Assembly: GCA_947085815.1 (NCBI GenBank)
Contig: CAMTXU010000036.1
Coordinates: forward strand, 1 to 64,000
Origin: Fen-1258 sp947085815
GTDB taxonomy: Bacteria; Bacteroidota; Ignavibacteria; Ignavibacteriales; Melioribacteraceae
Reading direction: 5' to 3'
Length of the DNA stretch: 64,000 nt
Shown: piece by piece, positions 34,697 through 43,919 of the stretch
Layout of the letters: each line of letters starts with the position of its first letter
Numbering within the stretch: the first letter of the stretch is position 1
The notes under the pieces: generated by a model
The model's input: only the letters and a program-made list of their open reading frames with translations
Database searches by the model: none
What the model was told of the DNA's origin: nothing
Position numbers and translations under genes: made by a program

Positions 34697-35986
34697 TTAA
34701 TCGCTTATAATCATTGTTGAACCGCCACCGCCAAAACGAGGATTAATAAAATTATTAAAAATAGAGCCGAACGAATAAGAAATTCCGAAGTAAGCGAAAT
34801 AATTATAATTTGTTTCAAGTTGTCTTCTTCTTAATAGAACTTCCTCAAAAGTTGCCCCGATAAGCGGAAGTTCAATCTGTTTACCTACTCTGTAATAATT
34901 AACATAAAAGTTGAGCGAAAAACCTTTGAATAATCTAAGACTTGCTGAACTATACACTCCGTAACCAATGTTGCTAAAATCATCTAAATAATTTTGCATA
35001 TTTGTACCAATACTAAGACTTCCCCATGGTTCAACTAAAGATAACGATGCATCAAGTGTGTGCTGCCACAAGTTTTCTTTTTTCTTAAAATAAAATGTTT
35101 CATCAACATACTTGTTATAAGTATGATAGAGCTTGTAATAAATTCTGAATTGGTGTACGTTAGATTCCGAATAAGGAAAGACGTTATACTCAATACCTGG
35201 TGCGAGTGAAATACTATAATCTATGTTGCTATAAGTTGAAGAATATGCGCTGCCCCAAATTCCCCAGGACCAATTATTATCTATTGCTTTGATCAGTGAT
35301 GCGTTTGCATATTGACGTCTAGTAATGTTGGTAATTGTTTGAGTGCCGTCAGGTGTGTCATATGAATAATTGCTTTCACTATAATTGTTGGAGAGAGAAA
35401 AGTTGAGCTTTAAATCTTCAGTTGTTCTGTTGGCAGAAATGGAGTTGCGAATTGATGTAGAGTTATAATTTTTTTCACCGCTAAAATTTCCGTTGGAGCT
35501 TAACCTATAAACCCAATAATCCCAATCGTCTTTCGGTTGTTCTACCGGTTGCCGCTGCTTTGGAAAGGAGATATCCATCTGATCGGCAACGGGTGTCCTG
35601 GAAAGATATCGGACTAATCCCACTTTAAGCGCCTTTACCATTTTGATTCGCGATTGATCATCCGAATCTGTCTTATTGACCATAAATTTTACGGTGTCAT
35701 CAATTCCCGCAAATTTATTGAGTCCGATAAATAGTAATATATAGCTAGTTCCTCCCGAACCGGTACCCTGAGAAGTATAAAGAACATGAATATCTGCATC
35801 CTTTCGGTCGCGCACATAATTAACGATCGGTATTTGTTCTTTTACATAATTCATGTCACAGTAGTTGCAATCAACAAAAAGATTTGGAGCGCGTTCCTTT
35901 ATAAGCACCTGGTCATTTTGTGCAAAAGAGAATGATACTGAGATTAAAAGAAAAAATAAAATTGATAGGATGATTCTATGCTGCAT
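34697..35986 (-). CDS. predicted outer-membrane beta-barrel protein with conserved N-terminal domain
   Basis: 429 residues; not identified by name. A signal peptide (ILFFLLISVSFSFAQ) is followed by a compact domain to ~140 with a CNYC pair in LFVDCNYCDMNYVKEQIPIV, and NYVRDRKDADIHVLYTSQGT. The C-terminal ~250 residues show alternating strands with Tyr/Asn-rich turns (NLSLSNNYSESNYSYD, RIYYKLYHTYNKYV, SFGSIFNNFINPRFGGGGS) that suggest an outer-membrane barrel. ATG 35986 has GAGGGG upstream; the frame extends further only through a non-ATG start. The substrate is unknown. Confidence 0.65.
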   Translation of the reverse strand: MQHRIILSILFFLLISVSFSFAQNDQVLIKERAPNLFVDCNYCDMNYVKEQIPIVNYVRDRKDADIHVLYTSQGTGSGGTSYILLFIGLNKFAGIDDTVKFMVNKTDSDDQSRIKMVKALKVGLVRYLSRTPVADQMDISFPKQRQPVEQPKDDWDYWVYRLSSNGNFSGEKNYNSTSIRNSISANRTTEDLKLNFSLSNNYSESNYSYDTPDGTQTITNITRRQYANASLIKAIDNNWSWGIWGSAYSSTYSNIDYSISLAPGIEYNVFPYSESNVHQFRIYYKLYHTYNKYVDETFYFKKKENLWQHTLDASLSLVEPWGSLSIGTNMQNYLDDFSNIGYGVYSSASLRLFKGFSLNFYVNYYRVGKQIELPLIGATFEEVLLRRRQLETNYNYFAYFGISYSFGSIFNNFINPRFGGGGSTMIISD

Positions 35987-36121
35987 GGTACCCCTCGTAT
36001 TTAGTTTGGCGATTGGAATAAAAGCATATCCTTCCATTTATTCAATATAATAAACGTTACCCGTATACATTTATTGTGTCGTGTAACAAATAGACGCCTG
36101 AACTTGCCTTTTGTTGCTTTA

Positions 36122-36682
36122 TCAAAAAGATTTTTTTAGCAAAGAAATTTGTCCTAAGTGATATGCATTATGCTGGACAAGCCCTAAGATTAATCCTTCA
36201 AAAGAAAAGCCGGTACCCAGCGGAATGTTTCTTTCTCCGCCTACAATCTTCTCCAGCTTTTCTTCCGGAAATTTTTGAACAACTGAAATTAATTTATTTG
36301 TAGCGTCATACAAGTTTCGTTTAACTGTATTCCAATACTCTTCGGTGTAATTTTCCGGAACCGGCCAATCGCCTATTTGGGGTTCTGAAGGTTTGTTCCC
36401 ATTAAAGCGGCTAAGAATCTCTTCTGCCCACGCGGTTATGTGAAGTGTTAATTCGATTATATTATGTGCCGATGGAATTGGTTTTTGAAATGCTTGTTCA
36501 AAAGAAACTCCGGTTAAAATTTCTCTTACCGAACCGCCGTGCCACGCATCTTCAAAAACGGAGTGGTAGAGTTCTTCTGCTAATTTTTTTGTTCGGTTCA
36601 ACTTAATTTCATTTATCAATTGATAAATATTTTTTGCCTCATGCAAAATAAACCGTTGATGCAAGCAAAACAATAAATTCAC
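36122..36682 (-). CDS. DinB family protein
   Basis: Four-helix bundle protein, probably a metal-dependent enzyme of the DinB/YfiT superfamily. A three-His metal site can be placed as H in SAHNIIELTLHITAW (two histidines) and QHNAYHLGQI. Substrate unknown; members act as thiol transferases or in stress response. The start is uncertain: the frame reaches a GTG at 36682, but the domain itself begins near LAEELYHSVFEDAWHG, so a later start is possible. Confidence 0.75.
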   Translation of the reverse strand: MNLLFCLHQRFILHEAKNIYQLINEIKLNRTKKLAEELYHSVFEDAWHGGSVREILTGVSFEQAFQKPIPSAHNIIELTLHITAWAEEILSRFNGNKPSEPQIGDWPVPENYTEEYWNTVKRNLYDATNKLISVVQKFPEEKLEKIVGGERNIPLGTGFSFEGLILGLVQHNAYHLGQISLLKKSF

Positions 36683-36762
36683 ATAAATACAAAGTGTAAA
36701 AATATTACCCCAATAAATTCACATGACTTGTAATAATTAACATTCCTTCTTAGAACACAATT

Positions 36763-37230
36763 TTATTTCTTCGGAGTAACTGCAAAAGTTGATGAGCGGA
36801 TCATTTTCCATTTGCCGTCGTTCTGTTTTTTCATTATTAGAATCCCCTTCTCATAGGCAAACTGCGCTTTATCGGAAATTGAAGGTTTAAATGCCCACTT
36901 TTGCTTAATGCTTACATAAGCAAGATCGCCACCTATTTCAATTTCCAATATTTCCATAGTTAGAGTAGCCTTTAGATATTTGTTTTTAAAAACCTTATCG
37001 TTTTGCGCTTTGATGCTGCTCACGGTTTGATCATCATAACCAGCATAGAAACCAATATAATTATCCGCGTATATAGAAACAGAATTTTCCAAATCCTTCT
37101 GGTTATAAGCCCTCATCCATTTGTTCAATTCATCCTTGATCGATATTACATCATTTGTTTGCGCTGTGATTGTATCTGAGGCGATTGTTAAAATAAACAT
37201 TAGGAATAAAAGCGATATATTTTTTTTCAT
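36763..37230 (-). CDS. exported NTF2/SnoaL-like (DUF4440-type) protein
   Basis: 155 residues. A signal peptide (LLFLMFILTIASDTITAQ) precedes a cone-shaped NTF2-like fold: IKDELNKWMRAYNQKDLENSVSIY, then EILEIEIGGDLAYVSI and the closing DGKWKMIRSSTFAVTP. No catalytic residues can be assigned; such domains bind or turn over small ligands. ATG 37230 follows AAGGATTG. It stands alone. Confidence 0.78.
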   Translation of the reverse strand: MKKNISLLFLMFILTIASDTITAQTNDVISIKDELNKWMRAYNQKDLENSVSIYADNYIGFYAGYDDQTVSSIKAQNDKVFKNKYLKATLTMEILEIEIGGDLAYVSIKQKWAFKPSISDKAQFAYEKGILIMKKQNDGKWKMIRSSTFAVTPKK

Positions 37231-37700
37231 AGTCAATCCTTAATTGTGTTAATCGGATTATTCGGGAAGTGAATCTAAATAATTTTGTATTTAAAAAGGA
37301 AATTGAGTTTCGCTCCAGCGGCTTAATCTGAAGAATTCGGCGAGAAACTAATATCGCGGTTGTGAGCCGTTGAGGAACATTTGTTTCCAAAATAAAATCC
37401 ATCCCCCGGCTATAGAGGGATGGATTAGGAGGGATTTATGGGGAATTTGTACTGATGTTGACGAATTTACGTTCTTATCAAACATCGTACTCATCAGAAA
37501 TTCAAAAAAACATCTATTTTATTTTATTCGAATAAACTGATTTTTTGTCTCTATTGTTTTAGACACCTGAATTAGGAGTCATGGTTTAAGAGTCTTGTGA
37601 TTTTTTTTAAGAACGCTGTCAACTGCTTAAGTAACTGATTGTAGACAGATGAGTGCGTTTTGTTAAGAAGTGAATTATTGAATTTTACTATAGGAATTAT
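37231..37700. other. 470-base intergenic region
   Basis: No convincing gene. The only structure I see is the terminator hairpin at 37388-37427. The rest is AT-rich, and the frames that stay open have no ribosome binding site. Confidence 0.6.
37388..37427 (-). terminator. terminator for the padR-type gene
   Basis: AATCCATCCC (37397-37406) pairs perfectly with GGGATGGATT (37418-37427). On the minus strand the stem is followed by TTATTTTGG, a T-rich tail. It lies about 275 bases after the PadR stop codon, so the link to that gene is inferred. Confidence 0.5.
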
Positions 37701-38282
37701 CTAAAACATTCTCATATCAAATGGGGATAAATCGGAGATTGTCTGTCTTACATTTAACTCCTTAATCAGCTCACGTATGGTTTTTAATTCCGCCTCTATC
37801 AAATGCATACGGTGTTTTAACATCGAAAGGCTAGTAAAGGCAATTTTTGAGGGATCCATTTCAAAGCTGAGAATTTGTTTTCTTATCAGGTAAGAGTTAC
37901 TTTCGAGCCGCTCAAGTTTTTTCTTCAATTTCATTAAAATTTCGGGTTTACTCAAATTGTGCATTAATAAAATGCCTATATCAAAATTTGAGGGTCCATT
38001 TACTTCGTCCTCTAAAAAATTTGTAATGGATTCGTGAAGTTCAAACTCCCCTTCCGGTGTAATGGAGTAGATTGTTTTCTCCGGTAAATTTCCTGTCCGT
38101 TCTTGTCTGCCAATTATTAATCTGTGCTTTTTCAAATTATTAATCGTAGCATAAACCGTTGAATCAGCCAGAGGCAGCCACTTTCTTGTATTTAGGTGCC
38201 CCAGCATCTTTGTTATTTCATAGGGGTTTCTCTCTTTTTCGGATACAATGCCGAGTATGAGAGCCGCTAATTTTGAAAGCAT
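37701..38282 (-). CDS. PadR family transcriptional regulator
   Basis: 193 residues. The winged helix begins MLSKLAALILGIVSEKERNPYEITKML and contains LADSTVYATINNLKKHRLI and PEKTIYSITPEGEFELHESI, a clear PadR signature. The C-terminal ~90 residues form long helices used for dimerization. PadR proteins answer small phenolic or drug-like molecules. A palindrome 13 bases before its start fits autoregulation. It is downstream of the SIR2-like gene on the same strand. Confidence 0.9.
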   Translation of the reverse strand: MLSKLAALILGIVSEKERNPYEITKMLGHLNTRKWLPLADSTVYATINNLKKHRLIIGRQERTGNLPEKTIYSITPEGEFELHESITNFLEDEVNGPSNFDIGILLMHNLSKPEILMKLKKKLERLESNSYLIRKQILSFEMDPSKIAFTSLSMLKHRMHLIEAELKTIRELIKELNVRQTISDLSPFDMRMF

Positions 38283-38294
38283 TCTGAATTTTCC

Positions 38295-38313
38295 ACTACA
38301 TTATTAATGTAGT
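38295..38313. promoter_or_regulatory. operator palindrome before the PadR-type gene
   Basis: ACTACATTATTAATGTAGT is a perfect 8+3+8 palindrome ending 13 bases before the PadR start codon, of the ATGT/ACAT type known for PadR operators. It probably mediates autoregulation. Confidence 0.6.
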
Positions 38314-38351
38314 ATAAAAATAGAGCAAGGAATAGAATGAATCAATAGAAA

Positions 38352-39470
38352 TTAAGAAATGATCGAATTTATCAGATTTCCGTCATCAACAAAATTTTCG
38401 AATGAAGAGAAAATGAACCTTACATTTTTGCTGAGAGATCGATAGTTCATCTCTAATGACTCTTTCTGCCTAGGATTAATTACAATAATTTCTTTATCGG
38501 ATGTAATCTGTTTTTTAAATAATGCTTTTATATGAACATCGGAACTGGAAAGTGAATAACCAATAAAAACCACCTTTTTAGATGCCCTGATTTCTCTGGA
38601 AGCCTCACTCATTAATTGAGATATGATCGGATGCTCAATAGTCTTAAGATATGAAGGAGGCATAATTAGAGTACGAAAATCCGTCCCGTCGATTGGACAT
38701 ACAAACTCGTACTCGAGGTTGTCCGGATAGGTATAGCCTAAAAATTTGCCTTTTTTCAAATCAATGGATCTATCCCAAGGAGTAAGAAGTATTTGACTGC
38801 AGCAATTACAATATTTCCAGTTAAGGCTGCCATGCACTTTTATAATTTTGATGGGTTTCGGATTTTCATGCGCACCAACAGTGACCGGTTCGCGTGGATT
38901 AACCCAAAAATTATAATGTTTTAATTCGGGCAATGTCTCATAGTTCATCAATGGAATACAATAATCGATATATCCATAACTCTTGAACAAAAAATCGAAG
39001 GCTTGTTCTAAAAGTGTATCATAATTCAGAGTGATGATAGATACATTTGAATTTTCCCTTTGAATCGCTCTCCAAAATTGGTGGTAATAATGACTTTGTT
39101 TGTCCGTTCGTAAATTTACCACGTAGTGAATTAATTTGATCAGGTACTCTTTTACATCTCTAATTTTTTCATTTGTGTATTTTACACTCAAGCTTTCATT
39201 TTGCTGTATAAAATAATCCATAAAACCGAAGACCGCTTCGAGATGGGGATATTGATTCGTTTCCGGATAGAATTCAAAATTATCTTTTATAAATTCGATT
39301 ACAATTTGCCCTATTTCGGAGTTTTCAATTTCTTTGATTTGCCCGGAAATAATCATGGGAAGCATATCTTTTTGCAAAGGAACACCATCGGGGTGTGAAG
39401 CGCCTGCGCCCAAAACGAATACAACATCACGGCTTGGCAAGTACCTTAAAAATTTTTCAAATTGACTCAT
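38352..39470 (-). CDS. SIR2-like domain protein
   Basis: 372 residues with a SIR2-type NAD-binding fold: VVFVLGAGASHPDGVP (GAGAS at 21-25), SIITLNYDTLLEQAF, then KVHGSLNWKYCNCC and near the C-terminus VVFIGYSLSSSDVHIKALF. This matches the standalone SIR2-like family found in several anti-phage systems where the domain is an NADase, but a metabolic or other role is possible. The C-x-C-C pair in NWKYCNCCSQ resembles a zinc site. It stands between a PadR regulator and the rsmG-mnmG-mnmE core cluster, with no HerA, TIR or other defence partner seen. Confidence 0.8.
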   Translation of the reverse strand: MSQFEKFLRYLPSRDVVFVLGAGASHPDGVPLQKDMLPMIISGQIKEIENSEIGQIVIEFIKDNFEFYPETNQYPHLEAVFGFMDYFIQQNESLSVKYTNEKIRDVKEYLIKLIHYVVNLRTDKQSHYYHQFWRAIQRENSNVSIITLNYDTLLEQAFDFLFKSYGYIDYCIPLMNYETLPELKHYNFWVNPREPVTVGAHENPKPIKIIKVHGSLNWKYCNCCSQILLTPWDRSIDLKKGKFLGYTYPDNLEYEFVCPIDGTDFRTLIMPPSYLKTIEHPIISQLMSEASREIRASKKVVFIGYSLSSSDVHIKALFKKQITSDKEIIVINPRQKESLEMNYRSLSKNVRFIFSSFENFVDDGNLINSIIS

Positions 39471-39620
39471 AATTTTTGTGCCGTTATTAATCACATTAGT
39501 CCAATGGAAGACCTATTGTAATGAACAAACTGTTTTACAAGCGGACAGAATTCGGTCTGGAAATATAACTTTAATCTGAGAATGGTTCAGAAAAATGATA
39601 TTAAAAACGAAGAGTAAAAT

Positions 39621-40301
39621 CTATTTATTAATCTCAATAAGAATTAGTTTTTTGCCCTTTTCATTTCTTACGTTAGTTGGTTTGTAAGATAACTCAAAGA
39701 CGGTAGATTTTTTGATATGGGCTTTATACTTCAGCTCGGTAGTCTTAAACTCATCCATTATATCGCCTCCTTTAATTGCGGCTATATACGCTTTCTCTTT
39801 TATTAATGGAAGTGAATAACGGAACAGTATCACTAAGGGTACAGTCGCGCGGCTTACAATTAAATCGAAGGAGTCGGCATATTTTTGTTTAAACTCTTCG
39901 CTCTCAACTCTAGAATTTTCCGCGACAATATTATTGAGTTTAAGATTAGTAATGAACTCTTGTACTGCCTCAATTTTCTTAGATGTTGAATCTACAAGAA
40001 TTCCTCTCATAGCAGGACGTGTTATAGCTAAAGGAATACCGGGAAAACCACCTCCGGTTCCAATATCCAAAAATTTTGAGACTTTGCTGGGTAGAAATTC
40101 GGCTATTAAAGATGAGATGAAAATATGATTTTCGACGATTTTTTGTACATCTCTACGAGATATTAAATTGAGTTTGGTATTCTTTTGTGCTACTAAGTTT
40201 GCAAAGTGGGCAAGTCGTTCTAGCTGATATTCATCCGGGTTCAGACTATTTTCCCAGAAGAGCATTTTCAGTTCTCGTAAATACTGCTCTTGTAAATCCA
40301 A
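39621..40301 (-). CDS. rsmG: 16S rRNA m7G527 methyltransferase RsmG
   Basis: Methylates G527 of 16S rRNA (E. coli numbering). About 226 residues. SAM fold with KFLDIGTGGGFPGIPLAI, LVDSTSKKIEAVQEFI and DLIVSRATVPLVIL. I chose the second of two tandem TTG codons, at 40301, since GAGGG lies five bases before it; an ATG at 40265 is possible but would cut the normal N-terminus. It follows mnmG by 14 bases, the classic gidA-gidB order near the origin. Confidence 0.93.
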   Translation of the reverse strand: MDLQEQYLRELKMLFWENSLNPDEYQLERLAHFANLVAQKNTKLNLISRRDVQKIVENHIFISSLIAEFLPSKVSKFLDIGTGGGFPGIPLAITRPAMRGILVDSTSKKIEAVQEFITNLKLNNIVAENSRVESEEFKQKYADSFDLIVSRATVPLVILFRYSLPLIKEKAYIAAIKGGDIMDEFKTTELKYKAHIKKSTVFELSYKPTNVRNEKGKKLILIEINK

Positions 40302-40315
40302 CAAAACCCTCTATT

Positions 40316-42193
40316 TTAACTCTTCAAATATACTAATAAAATAGAAATATCAGAAGGAGTAACTCCCGAAATTCTGCCTGCCTGCCCAATCGAACGAGGT
40401 TTTATTTTACTTAGTTTCTCTTTAGCCTCGGTCGACAGTGCGTTCAAATTGCCATAATTCAAATTTAATGGAATTGTTACGTCTTCTAGTCTTTCCATCT
40501 TCGCAATCAATTCTTTCTGCCTGCGTATGTAGCCGTCATACTTGATCTCAATTTCTAGTTGCTCAATGATTTTGTCGTCACTGAATAATTCTTGAAATGA
40601 TTGTTCTTCGCCGTTATTAAAGGAATTGATTACTTCCTTGAGGGTTAGCTCTGGTCGCTTTACAAGCTTATCTATTGTTTCGGAGTTGTTAATCAAAGCC
40701 AAATTTTTCGATTCCAATAATCCGTTTATCTGTTTAGGGTGGACATTCTTGCTCGAAAAAATCTCCTTGTGCTTCGTAATTATAATTTCTCTGTATTTCA
40801 TCGAATCATACAACGCCTTAGAAACTAGACCAAAGTCAAAACCATTCTGCATCAGTCTACGATCAGCATTGTCCTGGCGTAAAACTAATCGATGTTCCGC
40901 TAGAGATGTGAACATTCTATACGGCTCCTTAGTAGATTTACGAACAAGGTCGTCAATTAATACTCCTATGTATGCCTCACTCCGTTTTAGAATAAATTCT
41001 GGTCTCTCCTGAATTTTCAATGCAGCGTTTATTCCAGCCACAATTCCTTGCGCGGCAGCTTCTTCATAGCCAGAGGTGCCGTTAATTTGTCCCGCAAAAT
41101 AGAGTCCTTCAACTAATTTAGTTTCGAGTGTAAGATCAACCTGATATGGAGGAAAGTAATCATACTCCACCGCGTACGCAGGACGAACCATCTCGGCATT
41201 TTCAAGTCCTTTAATTTTTTGCAGCGCTTCAAATTGTATTTCCGCCGGCAACGAAGAGGAAAAACCATTCAGATATATTAAATCTGAGTCCAATCCCTCA
41301 GGCTCAAGAAAAAGCTGATGCCTTTCTTTATCTGAAAATCTAACTATTTTATCTTCGATCGATGGACAATAACGGGGACCGACACCATCGATAACACCTG
41401 TAAAAAGTGGCGATCGATCGAATCCTTTTTCTAAAATTTTATGAACCGTTTTATCTGTATAAGTGATATGACAACTAACTTGAGGAAGAAAAGGAAATAA
41501 CTTTTTATCCGTTCTTTGGGAAAAGGGCTGTGGGAATTCATCCCCGGGTTGTTCGTCAAGAATTTTCCAGTTGATAGAATTTTTTCTAAGTCTTGGTGGT
41601 GTTCCGGTTTTTAATCTTCCGGCTACAAATCCCAATTTTAAAAATGATTCTGTTAAGCCATCGGAAGATTGTTCCCCATAACGCCCTCCTTTTGTGGAGG
41701 TCATGCCTGTGTGCATCAATCCATTAAGGAAAGTACCCGAACACAATATAAGTGCTTTACATTTAATCTCCACTCCTCCTGAAGTCTTGGCTCCGTAGAT
41801 AATCTTGCCATCCACAAAAATTTCTGAAAGAGAGCTCTCGATTATCTCTATTCCCAGTGTTGCCTCAATGACTCTAACAGCTTCTTCTGAATATAATTTT
41901 CTGTCAGATTGGCACCTCCCCGCCCAAACTGCAGGCCCTTTAGTTTTATTTAATATTCTGAATTGAATTCCTGTTTTGTCAGCAATTAACCCCATCATAC
42001 CGCCAAGAGCATCAATCTCATGAACTAAATGCCCCTTGGCGCTTCCGCCAATCGCTGGATTACAGGACATCCTCCCGATTGCATTTTTATCCATAGTGAT
42101 AAGCGCAACCGAGCAGCCCATTCTGGCAGCGGCAGAAGCGGCTTCAATTCCCGCATGCCCTCCGCCGACAACAATTACATCAAAACTTCTCAT
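40316..42193 (-). CDS. mnmG: tRNA uridine-5-carboxymethylaminomethyl modification enzyme MnmG
   Basis: FAD-dependent partner of MnmE that modifies U34 of certain tRNAs. 625 residues. The FAD loop VIVVGGGHAGIEAASAAARMG starts it; then CNPAIGGSAKGHLVHEIDALGG, TGTPPRL and NGTSGYEEAAAQG are family signatures. ATG 42193 follows GGAAGGG. mnmE is upstream on the same strand, and rsmG follows. Confidence 0.96.
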   Translation of the reverse strand: MRSFDVIVVGGGHAGIEAASAAARMGCSVALITMDKNAIGRMSCNPAIGGSAKGHLVHEIDALGGMMGLIADKTGIQFRILNKTKGPAVWAGRCQSDRKLYSEEAVRVIEATLGIEIIESSLSEIFVDGKIIYGAKTSGGVEIKCKALILCSGTFLNGLMHTGMTSTKGGRYGEQSSDGLTESFLKLGFVAGRLKTGTPPRLRKNSINWKILDEQPGDEFPQPFSQRTDKKLFPFLPQVSCHITYTDKTVHKILEKGFDRSPLFTGVIDGVGPRYCPSIEDKIVRFSDKERHQLFLEPEGLDSDLIYLNGFSSSLPAEIQFEALQKIKGLENAEMVRPAYAVEYDYFPPYQVDLTLETKLVEGLYFAGQINGTSGYEEAAAQGIVAGINAALKIQERPEFILKRSEAYIGVLIDDLVRKSTKEPYRMFTSLAEHRLVLRQDNADRRLMQNGFDFGLVSKALYDSMKYREIIITKHKEIFSSKNVHPKQINGLLESKNLALINNSETIDKLVKRPELTLKEVINSFNNGEEQSFQELFSDDKIIEQLEIEIKYDGYIRRQKELIAKMERLEDVTIPLNLNYGNLNALSTEAKEKLSKIKPRSIGQAGRISGVTPSDISILLVYLKS

Positions 42194-42234
42194 TAATTCC
42201 CTTCCGACAAGGCTCGACCTTGCCAAGACTGATC

Positions 42235-42250
42235 TGTTTCACATGAAACA
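42235..42250. other. parS-like ParB binding site 1
   Basis: TGTTTCACATGAAACA matches the ParB/Spo0J consensus TGTTNCACGTGAAACA at all but one central position. It lies between mnmE and mnmG. Confidence 0.65.
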
Positions 42251-42328
42251 AGAGCAAGTTACGAAGTACAATGGTTGATGTACGAAGTAAAAAAATCTTC
42301 TTCGTATTTCGTCTTTTGTACTTTTCTC

Positions 42329-42344
42329 AGTTTCACGTGAAATT
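42329..42344. other. parS-like ParB binding site 2
   Basis: The core TTTCACGTGAAA (42331-42342) is a perfect palindrome identical to the parS centre, with one or two flank changes. It lies 79 bases from site 1, just after the mnmE stop codon. No parA/parB is in the window. Confidence 0.65.
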
Positions 42345-42346
42345 GG

Positions 42347-43702
42347 TTACTTTCCAATGCAAAATTTAGCGAAAATATTGTTCAGAATATCCTCTGTTGT
42401 AACTTTCCCAATAATTTCGGAGAGGGCTAATTCAGCATTTCTTAAATCGACCGCTATGAATTCGCCTGTTAATTTCTCATCAATTGATTTTCGAGCATTA
42501 ATAAGATTTTGTTTTGAGCGATTTAGGGCATCAAAATGGCGCAAATTCGAAACAATTGCTGTTTTTTCTGTATACGAATTCGAGCCGACGGCTTTCTCTA
42601 TTAATTTCGAAAAAAGTGCTTCTATTCCCTCTCCCGTTTTAGCGGAAATTTTCACATCCGAAGAAGTTTGACCTGCCGGGTTTAAATCAATTTTATTCAT
42701 CACTTTTATAATTTTCTCATCGGCGGTTAACTCTAAAAGCTGGTTATATAGATCATGCGAAAACCCGCTAACAATATCATTCATGAATAGTACTATATCG
42801 GCATTCTTGACTGCCTCGCGGCTTCGGATAACCCCCTCTTTCTCAACAATATCTTCAGTAACACGTATCCCGGCTGTATCGAATAGCTTAAATAAAATTC
42901 CATCGATTGAAAGATCCTCTCTGATGATATCTCTTGTTGTTCCCGGAATCTCACTTACAATCGCGCGGGCTTCTTTTAAAAAATAATTTAGAAGAGATGA
43001 TTTTCCCACATTTGTTTTTCCTACCAAAGCTACATTCACACCATCTTTTATAACCCGTCCGAATGAATATGATTTGAGCAGCGAATCAATCTCGCTTTCA
43101 ATCTCTCCGATATTTTTCAAAATTTCATTAAGTGACATGAATTCAACATCCTCTTCTGCGAAGTCCAGTTCAAGTTCAATCAGCGATGAAGTGTTTAATA
43201 AAATTTCCCGCAGCAAATCAACTTTCTGAGATAAGAATCCATCAAGCTGATTGCGAGCACCGCGAAGTGCGGCTTCCGTTCTTGAATTTATAACATCCGC
43301 TACAGCTTCAGCTTGAGCGAGGTCTAATTTACCATTCAGAAATGCCCGCTTTGTAAATTCTCCCGGTTCCGCCAATCTTACATTTGATTCAACAAGTGCA
43401 TAAATTATTTTTTGCGTGATCAAGGAACTTCCATGTGTACTGATTTCAACAGAATCTTCACCAGTAAATGAATTCGGAGTTCTGAATACCGAAACGAGTA
43501 CATCATCAATCAATTCATTTTTTGTGTCAAAAATTTTTCCGTAATGAATTGTATGTGTATGGCAATCAACAAGTTTTGATTTTCCGCGAAAGATTTTATC
43601 AACAGATGTAAAACTTTGCTGACCACTCACGCGAATTACTGAAATAGCTCCAGCACCAGCCGGTGTGGCTAAAGCAACTATGGTATCATTATCTAACATC
43701 AT
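42347..43702 (-). CDS. mnmE: tRNA modification GTPase MnmE
   Basis: GTPase partner of MnmG in U34 modification. 451 residues. It begins with tandem ATG codons (MMLDNDTIVALATPAGAG). The folate-binding N-domain is followed by the G domain with GKTNVGKSSLLN (P-loop at 228-235), the G3 DTAG-type motif in LFDTAGI and a KID motif. It ends with FCIGK, the conserved C-terminal cysteine motif. Complete. Confidence 0.97.
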   Translation of the reverse strand: MMLDNDTIVALATPAGAGAISVIRVSGQQSFTSVDKIFRGKSKLVDCHTHTIHYGKIFDTKNELIDDVLVSVFRTPNSFTGEDSVEISTHGSSLITQKIIYALVESNVRLAEPGEFTKRAFLNGKLDLAQAEAVADVINSRTEAALRGARNQLDGFLSQKVDLLREILLNTSSLIELELDFAEEDVEFMSLNEILKNIGEIESEIDSLLKSYSFGRVIKDGVNVALVGKTNVGKSSLLNYFLKEARAIVSEIPGTTRDIIREDLSIDGILFKLFDTAGIRVTEDIVEKEGVIRSREAVKNADIVLFMNDIVSGFSHDLYNQLLELTADEKIIKVMNKIDLNPAGQTSSDVKISAKTGEGIEALFSKLIEKAVGSNSYTEKTAIVSNLRHFDALNRSKQNLINARKSIDEKLTGEFIAVDLRNAELALSEIIGKVTTEDILNNIFAKFCIGK

Positions 43703-43919
43703 TTATTCTTTCGGAAATATTTGACAAAGTGTTTGAATAAAGGGGGTACTAAATTATAATAATTGACGGTTACACTCAAACGGAACAAAGTATTCATATA
43801 ATTCTTTTTATACGAACTCGTTATATACTATCTCGTATTATTATATTATTAGCTAGAAACTTTTTAGAATATCGATTGTACGAGCGTTAAATTAGAACAG
43901 ATAATTTTAAGGTGTCAAA

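Noticed and set aside
37151..37402. Minus-strand open frame in the gap before the SnoaL-like gene
   Set aside because: It overlaps the signal peptide of the real gene in another frame and includes a terminator hairpin; it shows no domain.
43703..43919. Possible heat-shock (CIRCE) element before clpB
   Set aside because: I looked for TTAGCACTC-N9-GAGTGCTAA-type arms and saw none; the region is just AT-rich.
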